A program made the position numbers and the translations under genes. Source: Rhizophagus clarus (taxonomy: Eukaryota > Glomeromycota > Glomeromycetes > Glomerales > Glomeraceae). Taken from it: a stretch of 64,000 nt of DNA. The stretch is taken from positions 496,001-560,000 of the forward strand of contig BLAL01000297.1 of the NCBI GenBank assembly GCA_015698045.1, given 5' to 3'. The notes beneath the pieces were generated by a model, which saw only the letters and a list, made by a program, of their open reading frames with translations, was not told the DNA's origin and searched no databases. This document shows, one piece after another, positions 36,744 through 48,162 of this stretch (the stretch's first letter is position 1; each line of letters opens with the position of its first letter).

Positions 36744-38220
36744 TAGGGTTCTGCACAGATCAGATCAGATTGGATTTTATCAGATTTAAATCTGATCTGA
36801 CAGATCTGGATCTATCAATTTTAAATCCAGATCTGATATCTGGATCTATATTTGAAATCTGAATCTGATCTGCAAATTTAAGATCTGAATCCAATTTGAA
36901 TTTGAACTGAATCTGATTTGAATCCAATTTGAATTTGAACTGAATCTGATCTGAATCTGATTTGAATCTGATCTGAATCTGATTTCATGTCAAACCAAAT
37001 TCAGATTTAAAAACAAAAAAAACATTTTGCAACGTTTATTCATTAAATTAATCAAAAAAAATGTTTCACTACATTTTTTTATTAAATTAATTAAAAAAAA
37101 CATAGAGAAACATTTTTTTTATTAAAAATACTTTGAATAAATGTTTCGCAATGTTTATTCTTTAAATTAATCAAAAAAATGTTTTGTAACATTTTTTCAT
37201 TAAATTAATTAAAAAAATGTAGCAAAACATTTTTTTTATTAAAAACACTTAGAAAAAATGTTTCACAACATTTTTTTGTTAAATTAATTAAAAAAAATGT
37301 TGCGAAATATTTTTTTATTAAAAACACTTAGAAAAAACATTTTGCAACATTTTTTTGTTAAATTAATTAAAAAAATGTTGCAAAACATTTTTTTATTAAA
37401 AACACTTTGAATAAACATTTTGCAACCTTTATTTGTTAAATTAATCAAAAAAATGTTTTGCTACATTTTTTTGTTAAATTAATTAAAAAAAACATAGAGA
37501 AACATTTTTTTTTATTAAAAACACTTAGAAAAATATTTCACAACGTTTTTTCATTAAATTAATTAAAACAAACATTGTGAAACATTTTTTTATTAAAAAC
37601 ATTTAGAAAAAATGTTTCGTAATGTTTTTCATTAAATTAATTAAAAAAAATATTGCAAAACATTTTTTTTATTAAAAATACTTTGAATAAATATTTCGCA
37701 ACATTTATTCATTAAATTATTAATCAAAAAAATGTTTCACAATGTTTTTTATTGAAAACACAGAGAAAAAATGTTTCACAACGTTTTTTATTGAAAACAC
37801 AGAGAAAAAATGTTTTGCAACATTTTTTCATTAAATTAATTAAAAAAATTGTAGCGAAACATTTTTTTTATTAAAAACACTTTGAATAAACATTTCACAA
37901 CATTTATTCATTAAATTAATCAAAAAAAAATGGTGCAAAATGTTTTTTTATTAAAGACACTTTGAAAAAAATATTTCGCAACATTTTTTTATTAAATTGT
38001 AATTCATAAATAGATCTTATGATCTGATCTGGATCTGGCAGATTTGATCTGGATTCGATTTGACGGATTCAGATTATACAATTTCAAATTTGAATCCAAA
38101 CTTCAGATTCAAATTTGAAATCTGAATCTGATTCATGGATTATATTACTATAATCTGATCTAGATCTGACAGATCAGACCAGATCAGATCTGGTCAGATC
38201 AGATTTTTTGCAGAACCCTA
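36744..38220. mobile_element. 1477-bp non-autonomous hAT-type element with internal satellite
   Basis: The element starts TAGGGTTCTGCA and ends TGCAGAACCCTA, perfect 12-bp inverted repeats, with GTTATTTA directly on both sides (36736-36743 and 38221-38228): an exact 8-bp target duplication diagnostic of hAT-type insertion. Subterminal zones (36755-36995 and 38015-38210) are packed with CAGATCTGATCTG/GAATCTGATTTGAA words, likely transposase-binding repeats by analogy with other hAT elements. The centre (about 37010-37995) is a tandem array of roughly 80-115-bp units such as AACATTTTTTTATTAAAAACACTTTGAATAAA...TTCATTAAATTAATCAAAAA. No protein frame is present. Confidence 0.92.
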
Positions 38221-38383
38221 GTTATTTATCTTTCAGATTAACACTAAATATTGTTATTTATCCCCTGATCGGCACCATTTATACAGTTATCCGATTGTAC
38301 TTATACCTACTGGATGATCAATTTATATATATTTATTTATGCATTTCTAGTACATATTTACTCTAGATAACTAGACAAATTAT

Positions 38384-40012
38384 TTATTTTGTAATGTTAA
38401 TAGTAAAATTACTACATTTAACAAACTTAAGACGAAAATTATCAATTAAATCATCTTTACGCTTTAAAGGAATTGTGATATTTTGAATTTCAGTAAATGG
38501 TTCTGTTTTAGTCTCTTCCTGAGATGATAAATTTTCAATTCTTTGTTCCGTATTTAGATCTTCAGCAGATTTTTCCAAATTTTCTTGCATCAAAATATCC
38601 TTTTATAAATAAAGTGTAAAAAAAATTAATAATTATAATAATAATTTATAATAAAGAATTAATTAGATACCTTTGAAATGCCTGGAAGTGTTAACTTTGC
38701 GATGTCCAATTTTTGCTTTTCATTTTGTGTTCGATATCTATAAAATAAATGAATTTTAATGACAAAATAAAAAAATCAAATATTATATTATAATATATAC
38801 TAACACATTTAATCCTGCAATGGACCGGTGCAATGTTACATTCATTATAGCTTGTGAATCCAATCCTTCGTCATTTAACTTTTGCGCAGTACATTTTCGT
38901 AATGAATGATTTACAATTCTTCTGTTTGTGCAGTCAATACCCGTAATATTACAAATTTCTTTTAACATTCCAGATAATTTATCTTGACCTAAATGAAAAG
39001 TAGAATACCAATTTTCTAAATAATATATTGAAATTTATTAGTTTGTGTTAAAAATATTGTAGAGAAAGAAATCATATAAAATTGTACCTTTAATATCTTT
39101 ATTAATACGAAGAAAAAAGTTTTCTTCTGCATTATTAGGCCGTAAACTCAAGTATTTTCTAATGTCATGACATGCTCCATATGTTCCTGGTTCATCTGAT
39201 GGAATAATATGAACAGGTTGTTGATTAGAATTTGTTTGGTGATAATATCCTCCCTGGTGAGTTTTATCATGAATTGTCACAATGTTATATCCTCCATCAT
39301 CACGTTTTTTAAAATGGCTAGCCATAATATTATGATATGATCCCCCTCTACGTGCTGTACAACATCCTACCCATAAAAAGACTCTCCTTAATAATCCATC
39401 TGGTGAATTACTTGATATATCAGGATGTTCAAAGATTTTTACCATTTCTTCATCAGTAAGAGGATCAGCTCCATTATATTCACCATTATTGATTTCTTCC
39501 AACTCTATCATTCTTGTATGTAATGTATCACGCACTATTCTAAATTCAAAATCCTCATGTATATTGAATGGTTCTCTATCTTTAAAGATTTCTTGATAAA
39601 ACCAATTTATAGCACATATACCATTATACAGTGAGTTTGCTTTGTATTCCTTTTTGTCTTTTGTTTGAATTACTATAATGAATTCACATAACAACATTGC
39701 AATGGCCTTTTTGTCATAAAGGGTCATTAAATCTATATTTGGTTGAGTGTCATTTACAAAGCTTTCAAATCTAGAAACCCATAAACATGTATTTTTGTTA
39801 GTATTTTTTGGTTTTGTGGAAGAGACATACTTTTGTAAAGTTTCTATACAAGGACGATCAAATGTTTCTTTATTAGACGATTTTGATAATGATTTGTGTA
39901 TTTCAGAAAGTTGATTATTTTCTAAATGAGTCAATCTTCCTTTTAATTCATTTATAGTGACAGTATCATTACTTGAATTTAATAATTCGGAGGCTTTTTT
40001 GAAACTAGACAT
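38384..40012 (-). CDS. Crypton-like tyrosine recombinase, intact
   Basis: Four exons on the minus strand, 40012-39088, 39015-38805, 38737-38671 and 38599-38384, join through three GT-AG introns (72, 67 and 71 bp) with consistent phases to 1419 nt, 472 residues. The C-terminal half has all tyrosine recombinase landmarks in order: Arg in CCTARRGGSYHN, H-x-x-R in VNHSLRK, His in LHRSIAGLN, and the candidate nucleophile Tyr in VYRTQN, which is rebuilt across intron 2 (donor GTTAGT). The N-terminal half resembles a core-binding helical domain. Such DUF3504/Crypton-type proteins cut and join DNA through a 3'-phosphotyrosine; here they may mobilise a Crypton element or be domesticated. Upstream are three GGAGAGAAAAAAAATGTAAAAA repeats, a short tandem array and an inverted repeat. 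Limits of a mobile unit were not found. Confidence 0.8.
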
Positions 40013-40019
40013 TTTATTT

Positions 40020-40100
40020 TGAAATTAAAAAGGAGAGAAAAAAAATGTAAAAAGGAGAGAAAAAAAAATGTAAAAAGGAGAGAAAAAAAAATGTAAAAAA
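40020..40100. repeat. Short tandem repeat at the recombinase 5' end
   Basis: AAAAAGGAGAGAAAAAAAATGT is repeated about three times immediately upstream (minus-strand sense) of the recombinase start codon at 40012, so it lies in the 5' leader or promoter. Confidence 0.75.
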
Positions 40101-40140
40101 TGATTACAAATAGGGTATTTATATTTATTGATATTACATA

Positions 40141-40186
40141 ATAGACTAAAATAGTCTAAAATAGTCTAAAATAGTCTAAACTATAT
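40141..40186. repeat. AATAGTCTAA tandem repeat
   Basis: Four consecutive copies of a 12-bp unit, AATAGTCTAAAA, lie about 130 bp upstream of the recombinase start. They could be protein-binding iterons or a simple microsatellite. Confidence 0.75.
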
Positions 40187-40207
40187 AAATGGCAGGGAAT
40201 AAATCAA

Positions 40208-40267
40208 TTATCTCCTGGCTAATTGGAATAGTAAAATTTTACTTATTCCTAATTAGCCAGGAGATAA
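40208..40267. repeat. 60-bp near-perfect inverted repeat upstream of recombinase
   Basis: The arm TTATCTCCTGGCTAATTGG (through AATAGTAAAA) is followed without spacer by its complement ending CCAGGAGATAA, with two single-base indels between arms. It lies about 200 bp upstream of the recombinase start. Candidate roles are a recombinase site, one end of a mobile unit, or a small foldback MITE; the sequence does not decide between them. Confidence 0.85.
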
Positions 40268-40370
40268 GTAATACTTATCTTTCAGATTATTATTGATAAA
40301 TATCATTAACATTAAATATTGTTATTTATCTTTCAGATTATTATCAATAAATATCATTAACATTGAATAT

Positions 40371-43300
40371 CGGGAAAAATTTTGGTCTGCAGATCTGTGC
40401 AATTCTGCGGAGTACATTTCTGCAAAGATCTGAGGACATGCCGATGCGCAGCACTGAAAAATTTCATGAATTTCTGCGCAAATCTGCAAGCACAAAAAAA
40501 AAAAACTGCGAAATTTTTCAAAAATAAATCTGCAAAATTTTTCAAAAGTACTAATGCAAATTTACAGTTAGGCAGTGTTTTAACTTTAATATTAGCTAAT
40601 ATCAATTTATTAATTAAAGATATTTACAAATTTAAAAGTACATATACTAAACTATCCTATTTTACTAACTAAATGCACTAATTAAAAGTCTCTTTTCTTT
40701 TCTTTACAGACTGTCAAATTATGTTGTTATTAATGGTTTGGACATTATTCCAGTTGGTTCGATTCCAACAAATAACAAAATACAAAAAAAATTCATGTTA
40801 GTCAAAGTTTCATTAATGTTTCGTTTAAAAAAAATTAAAATCTTAATTTTATTTGAAGTTAAATACCTTCAAAATCTTTCAGAAAGCATCCAGAAAGCCA
40901 CAAGTCTACAAAATAAAAGACGAAATGTTAATTAACATTTTGTTTAAAAAAAAATAAATAAAATTTCTGAAGGTATTTATTTTATTTACCTTTGAAATTA
41001 CGTCCATGAGGCACTATAAAGCCACAAACCTACGCAAAAAGACATAAAATAAAATGTTAGTTGACGTTTCATTTAAACAAAAACAAAATAAAAAATAAAA
41101 GAATTTCAAAGGTTACCTCTGAAATTCTGTCCATTAGACGTTCAGGAAGTCTCGGACCTAAAAAATAAAAGAAAATTGAAACATTAATCAATGTTTCATT
41201 AAAAAAAATTATTAAAATAAAAAATTCGAAGGAAAACTATTTACCTTCAAAATTACATTCGGAAGCTGAATCTATTAAAAAAATCATTAACGTTAGTTAA
41301 CGTTTTGTTTAAAATCCAAAAAAAATTGAGGGTTATTCACCTTCAAAATTCAGCCCAGTGGTATTCAGAAGCTGCAAATCTGAAAAATCAAACGAAAACA
41401 TTAGTAAACGTTTTGTTAAAAAAAAAAATTAATAATTTTGAAGTTTACCTTCGAAATTTTGTCTATGATGCGTCCAGAAAGCCATAAACCTATAAAATTA
41501 AAAACAAAACGTTAGTTAATGTTTCATTCAGAAAAAAAGAAAAAAAAATTAAAATTTAATTTTTTTGAAGGTAAACACCATCAAAATTATGCGTTATTAC
41601 GTTCAGGAGGCATTCGGAAACTGCAAATCTAAAAAATAAAAAATGAAAGGTTAGCTAAATGTCTACAAAACAATAAAATCAAAACGTTAATGTTAACGTT
41701 TCGTTCAAAAAAAAAAATTGAATTTCAAATTTTTTCAAAGATAAAATACCTTCAAAAGTCCATATTCACCCGGAAAGCATCTGGGAAACTGCCAAACTAC
41801 AAAAAGGAAGCTGGAATATTAGTAATATTTCGTTACGAAAAAAAAAATAAATAAAATTTTAAAGAAACTTCGAAGAATACCTTTGAAGTTCCGTAACATT
41901 CCAGGAATATAAAAAAAAATGCAATGTTAGCAAACATTTCGTTAAAAGGAAAATTAAAAATGAATTTTGAAATTCTACCTTTGATATTGCTTCTAGGAAT
42001 CCATCCGCGGACTACAAAAAAAAAGATAAAAAAAAAATGATAAATAAAGAAAGTTAATAAACGTTCATTAAATAAAAAACCAAAAAAAAAAAAATTAGAA
42101 TTCGAAGGTTTACCTTCGAAATGGGAGTCAAAAACACTGGCTTCCTAAACTAAAAAAAAAAAATAAAAGAACGTTAGTAATGCTCGTTTAATAAAAATAA
42201 AAATTAAAAAAAATTGAAGGCTTACTTTCGAATAGAGTCCGCCTTCAAAATTGAATGTCTGCTTGATCTAAATAAAAATAAAAATGTTTGAACATTAGCA
42301 ACGTTCATTATATAAAAACAATAACTGAAAATAAAAAAAAATTATTTCAAAGTTTTTATTTTACCTTCGAAATACCCAGTCCGCTTCGAAATGGAGTTCC
42401 AGACCTACAAAAAAGGAGAAAAGTGAAACGTTTACTAACATTTTGCTAAAATACCAAAACAAAAAAACTTATTTTTTTTTTACTTGAATTGGTCTGTCTC
42501 GAAATGGAGTTTCAGACCTAAAAAAAAGAAGAAAAGTGAAACGTTACTAACGTTTCGCTAAAATACAAAAAAAAAGAGCTTTTTTTTACTTAGTGGTCCA
42601 CCTTGGAATGGAGTTTCAGACCTAAAAAAAAGAAGAAAAGCGAAATGTTACTAATGTTTCGCTAAAATACAAAAAAAAAGAACTTTTTTTTTTTACTTAC
42701 AGTAGTCCGCCTTGAAATGAAGTTCAGAACCTAATATGAAATGAAACATTAAACATTTTGTAAAATATATAAAAAAAAAATTATTTCCATCTTCGAATAC
42801 TTTGGTCTGTTTCGAATTGGAGTTCTGGACCTAAGAAAAATAAAACGAATATTAGTTAATGCTCGTTAAAAATAAAAATAAAAAAAAAGGTATTTTTTTT
42901 TTGAAGTTACCTTCGAAATAGAGTCCGAGCCTATATGTTCGGTATTCCAAACCTAAAAAAAGATAAACAAATGTTAATCAATATTCGTTAAGTTAATTTA
43001 ATAAAAAAAAAAATTATTTTGAAGGCCTTACCTTTGAAATGTGGAGTCTGGCTAAGATTTTCAGCAAAAACTCAGCTTGAAATGCTGAAACAAATAAATT
43101 TTGTTCACTCATTCTTCGACAATTCCAAAATCCAGAAGAGCCCTAGTAAAGAAAAAAGGGAATTTTTTTAGATTATCAACCGATCTCTAGGTCATATGAC
43201 ACCGCAGAAGCTGATCGGCTACAAAGTAACCTTAGTTAGCGACGTTCGTCAAAATAAAAGTAAATTAAACATTTCAAAGTTTACCTTCAAAATGGAGGCC

Positions 43301-44004
43301 GGAACTTGTTTTTCAGTATTCTGGACCTACAAAAAAGGAAATTAAACGTTAATAGACGTTTGTTAAATAAAATTAATAAAAAAAATTTTTTTTGAAGGTT
43401 AAAACTAGCATTAGCTAACGTTTGTTTATGATTCGTATGCCCAGAACACTATCAAAAGTACATTTAGTCCTTGTAGAGGGTCTATAAAATGATTCTTTTA
43501 GGGAGATAGAAAAGATAGCAAGTCTATTTAATAATTTCGAAGCTTAAAAAACTACAAAAAAAAGTTTTTTCTTAGGGTATTTTTAGACTTTAAATTGAAA
43601 GACGTTGAAAAAATTTTATTTCTTTGAAAGGTGTTGAAAAAAAAATTATATTTATGAAAAATGTTGAAAAAAATTGTTTCCTTAAAGTATTGCGAATAAA
43701 AAGTTTAAGTGTCTTAAAAAATTAAGTGTAGAAAATAAACTGGAAGCTTATCAAAGTTTATCATGCAAAGTTTATCAAATTAAAGAAGAAAATTGTGAAA
43801 ATCTTTAAAGATTTTTGTACGAAGTGTTTTTAAAAATCTGCAATTTGGAGATTATCACAAATTTTTCATAAAAAAATCTTTGAAAAAAATAAAAAAATAA
43901 TTTCTGCAGTATTGCGCAGATTCTTAACAAAATTGCATTAAAAAAATGCGGCAATCTGCTAAAATCGCAGATCACTGCAGATCTGAACTGATATAACTTT
44001 CCCG
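40371..44004. mobile_element. 3.6-kb TIR element filled with tandem repeats
   Basis: The termini are CGGGAAA and TTTCCCG, with CTGCAGATCTG in the adjacent subterminal region at both ends (40388-40398 and about 43973-43984). Flanks are TTGAATAT (40363-40370) and ATGAATAT (44005-44012), an 8-bp direct repeat with one mismatch, suggesting hAT-like insertion. Subterminal zones repeat TCTGCA/TGCAGA words (TTTCTGCGCAAATCTGC). The interior is a long array listed separately. No transposase frame was found; small frames inside are array translations. Confidence 0.75.
40780..43400. repeat. About 20-unit minisatellite inside the 3.6-kb element
   Basis: Units of about 95-175 bp repeat the order ACCTTCGAAAT / AGTCCG-type block / GACCTAAAAAA / AAACGTTAGTTAACGTTTCGTTAAAA / A-tract. 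Clear starts are near 40986, 41115, 41242, 41337, 41446, 41748, 41877, 42110, 42223, 42360, 42909, 43029 and 43284. The three units between about 42420 and 42700 are much closer to one another (CGAAATGGAGTTTCAGACCTAAAAA), implying recent local expansion. AACGTTAGTTAACGTT is itself partly palindromic. Confidence 0.85.
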
Positions 44005-44012
44005 ATGAATAT

Positions 44013-45545
44013 CACCAAATATTTACCAATAACTATCTAAATTTGATATCTATCAATTTATTTAACATGATAAAATGGGATAATTTAAAATAAAGTGATA
44101 AATATTGATATATATCTTTTAAAAAAATTTTCTGATGTTATTGAAAAATTGGTTACCTTAGTAATATTATTATTTAATATTTATTTCTATTCCATTTTTG
44201 TGATTTTATCTCTAGCAGACATCAGAAATGTCACTTGAGTTAATGATCATTAATTAAAATGATTTTGTGTAATCATTATCAAATATTTTACCCATAGCTA
44301 AAAAAAAGAAATTTCTTATATAATACTTACACAAATTAAGTAAATTGATAGTTCATCATATATATTATAAATTTCCATCATCATTTCCACTTTAGTAATA
44401 TTTTTTTTTTCTTTTGCATATACAAGAAAGTTCATCTTAAAAATACAGTTTTCCTCCTGATTGAACTTAAAGTAGGTATAAAATACAATTTAAATAGCAA
44501 AAATATATGTAATTTTACAAGAGAAAGAAGTTTTATTAAATTAAAAAAACAGTTAGCTAGTTAGCTTTTTTGTAAACTGCAAAAAACCACTTTTTATAAT
44601 AAAAAAAAAAATATTTTTTATTCCTATAAAACTTTTAATAAAAGTTTTTTTTAACCAGAAAATTTATTTTTAAGTGTAATTTAGCAAAATAAATAACTTT
44701 CATTAAGCTTAAAAAGGTGATTATTAAGCCAGATTTTTTGTTATTTATGAATTTGGTTAAAATTTTTTAATTAGAATCTAATAAATCTTTTTTTATTTAT
44801 CAAAATAATATCATTAGATCTATCTTGGTGTTATAAATTGTTTTTTAATTGAAAAACTAATTAGATATAATGGTTTTTTTGTTTATTTAAATCAAACTTT
44901 AATGCCAGATCATGATATTGTGGTGATGATGCTAATACTTAAAATTTATTAAAAGAAATTTAATATTTTTTAGATTTTAATTTATTTGGTATGAAAATAA
45001 AATAAAAACTATTTATTTATAAAAAAATTTATGTTGACTATATTAGCTGTTAAATCATAAATATATATATTATAAATAAATAAAAATAAATAAATAAAAT
45101 TTTTTTTTTATATCTAAATAGCATTAGAATAAAAGATATTTATGAAATATTTCAAAAAAATAAGCAAAAGTAAAAGGTTGAAAAAGTTTTCTTAATATTT
45201 TATTAGTTTACTATGTTAAAATAGGTTAATAATAGGCAACCTTCTTCAGCCAGATTGAACTAAATAAAGTAAAGTTTTTACTTTTATTGTTTATAAATGT
45301 GTTCTTATTAAGAACTAGACAAACATGCTCATAATTGTTGTGTAAATGCAGTGTTACCTATAATTTGAAAATTTTGATTTTAGCCAAATTTAGGCCAGTA
45401 TTATAAATTTGGCCAGAATTAAAAAAATTTTGGCCAAAATTATAATTTAAAGATCGCTGATTTCAACCATTTATACTAACTTTGACCAACTTTGGATTTT
45501 ACATATATACTATAGACTTGAAGACCATAATGTACCAATAATTTA
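44013..45545. other. Gene-free A+T-rich stretch
   Basis: No exon is supported; the sequence is A/T-tract rich. Near 45380-45440 GGCCAAAATT / AATTTTGGCC words recur in both orientations (a small inverted repeat), source unknown. The duplicated BTB block begins at about 45550. Confidence 0.5.
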
Positions 45546-46174
45546 TATATTTTAAAGTTTAAAAAGCCATAGCTTTATTTATATAATTTTTATGCTGATT
45601 ATAGTTTGTGTACCATAGTTTCTATAAATAATTATCATGATTTTGTTATCATATGATAAATTACGAATCCACGCCTTAAGGTGGTGATACAGCTTTATAA
45701 TTGTAATGCTAAGATTCTCTACCAGCATTTACCACATTTATCAATTTATCGATCCAACTATGATACCAAGACGATTTCAAAAATTGTTAACCATCTTATT
45801 TGCTTAATCTGTATAATTAATTGACTAAATTTAAAGTCTCATTAAAGCAATTTTAACGATTCTTACTCATTCATTTACATACAACATTATTGATATAGAT
45901 CACAGACCAATAGTTTTCAAAACTTTTTATGTAGTTTATCATCAATAAAATAAACCTATTTATCAGTTATATTTTATAAGGATGGAAACAGGTACGATAA
46001 CCCTTAACCGGTTAATAATCTATCAATGACATAATTAGAATTGAAACTGAAATTATATCATGAAATACATAGTTCTACATTTATAAATATATATATACAG
46101 TATAGACGTAGAAATGGAAATCGGATTAAGTTCAAAGTTTTATTGTCATACATTGTCATGTATCAGACGAACAG

Positions 46175-46290
46175 TTACATTTTGGACTAATAATGAAATG
46201 GCAAAGTATCTGATAAGGTTTAGAAAAAGCTATGTATTGGCTTCAAAACTTCAAAAAGCAACACGAAAATGGAAGCTAACTAACTTAGCC
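46175..46290 (+). pseudogene. Sel1-repeat fragment, duplicate copy
   Basis: GGTTTAGAAAAAGCTATGTATTGG reads GLEKAMYW, followed by an LQ-x-KA-like stretch interrupted by a small duplication (CTTCAAAACTTCAAAA). It is the counterpart of the relic near 25676. In a different frame it is covered by a 73-codon open stretch (46114-46335), which is not considered a gene. Confidence 0.45.
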
Positions 46291-46661
46291 ATGCATTCTA
46301 TGAATCTCACACTTCAACTTAACTGCAAAGAGTAAGAACTCTTGAATAAAATAAATGGCTTAGTAGATCCAAATACCTCATAATAGCTTTATTCGTTAAG
46401 TTTTTTTGTACTTTTCAGCTCTATTTTCAGAAGCTTTAAGTAAAAAAATGATAAAATAACTGAATATGATGAAACTAACCAATCTAGATTATGAAAAATC
46501 GGACATGTTATCACAAAATTTCATTTCAGATAAACAGAATTGAAATAATTCTTGAAACAAACAACACAGTAAATCAAATAAAATACACAAAAAAAAAAAT
46601 TTTATTGAATGTATAATAAATTGAATGTCTTATTATATTAATGGTCTCCTCATAAATTTTT

Positions 46662-48162
46662 TTAATTGATAATTAATTGTCTGTTAAAGAATTTTGTATG
46701 TTTAAATCTATTTTTAATGATTTGAAATACTTCATAATCTTCAATTGTAAAATATTCTGGAATTCCTATGTTAGGATAACGTTCTCCATCATATTGAATT
46801 CTATTAGACCAACTATTATATTCGCAATATAAATTACCCATAGTTGGTCCATAAGTATCATGACAAAAAACAGCATAATCTTGTTTATTAACATAACCTA
46901 TTTTTGCAGAAGAAACATCTTTTCCATTTAGAAAGTTAAATAAGAAACTATCTGTTGTAGTTTTCCAATATAAAACCCCATCCCAATCAAGTGGATTATA
47001 CCCTCCAATTAATTGTGTAGAATTTTTAATTTTTGCTACCCAAATAGTAGCTCCTTTGTTGTCACAACTTCTATGGAAAGAACTTGTATCAATTCCATCC
47101 TGACTTGAGCGATATAATAGTTTAAAATCATATGGATTATTTTTTTATCATAACAAGATAATTCTTTTTTATCAATCCATGAAGAAAAAATGGGAATATG
47201 TTAAAGTTGAATCTAACTTTGGCTTCCTTGGAGGAGGTAAATTATCTTTGTGTTTCATGTTAGGAACTATATGATATTCTAAAAGGTCATGAATTAAATC
47301 TTGTGGTAATATATCTCTGTAACAATAAACCTTATAAAAGAAATCTGTAAGCTCAATATTATAAAATCGAATTAAAGGAATAAATCTGTACAATTCTTTC
47401 TCAACCCTTGTAATATCTTCTTTATTCCATTTTGTTGGATCATCCTGTATATTATTTTGTTGAGCAAAACACCATTTTAATAAATTTTCCCAAATTTCAA
47501 TTTCATCAATATTCAAATCATCCCTTTCTAACAATATTTCTAATAAAGATGGTTTTAAACTGGTATAATTTTCAAAATTAAATAAAATTTTAGGTTCTTT
47601 ACAAATATTTTCAAGACAAAAATCCCACAAGCATTTAAATGATTCATTTTGATAAACAGTTTCAAGAACTTCAGTTGGATTTTGGTGTAAAAATACAGTT
47701 TGATGTTCAATCAAAAATTCTTGAATATGAGAAATTAAAGAATGAATGGAAAGTTCATCCACTGCTATCAACAATTTCAATACATCAGGACCTTGTAAAT
47801 TCTTCAATTCGATATTTCCACAATAAATAAACCTAATATAATTACCAGTAATTACTAAGAAATTCTTATATTTGTGAATTAAAAATTTATTACAAATTAT
47901 TGAGTTATCTAAGGATGATATTAAACAATTGTGGAGAAATATTTGGTTTTCTAAAAATAAATTTTCCATCTCTTTTCTCAGCCCACTCATTAGAAAATGA
48001 AGTACGAAAATATTGAGATCTAGCGCATAAAATATTTGAATGGGCATGAATTTCCTTTACATTTTGTCCTTCACCGACATGAATAATAACGTCGTAACCA
48101 ATTCCTGTTTCAAAGAGTTTTTCATAATCGTTGGATAATTCTGCCCAAAATTTTGAAGACAT
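46662..48162 (-). pseudogene. BTB-BACK-TLDc protein, third copy, TLDc disabled
   Basis: Exon 1 (48162 to about 47909) and the intron match the intact gene, and the frame is open through BTB and BACK. The linker then carries an 11-bp deletion near 47201, which shifts the frame and gives TGA at 47172-47174. A second, 1-bp deletion near 47145 restores the frame (12 bp in total), and the rest of TLDc is open again with LIGGYNPLDWDG and MGNLYCEYNSW. The original stop is also lost, with the frame running on to TAA at 46662. As it stands it could make a BTB-BACK protein of about 320 residues without TLDc. Protein sequence divergence is greatest at the TLDc end. Confidence 0.8.

Noticed and set aside
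40382..41487. Several 60-96-codon frames
   Set aside because: They are translations of subterminal and tandem repeats of the 3.6-kb element and do not share a reading frame between units.
46114..46335. Open frame of 73 codons
   Set aside because: The real signal here is a Sel1 relic in another frame; the duplicate at 25577-25790 has stops in this frame.
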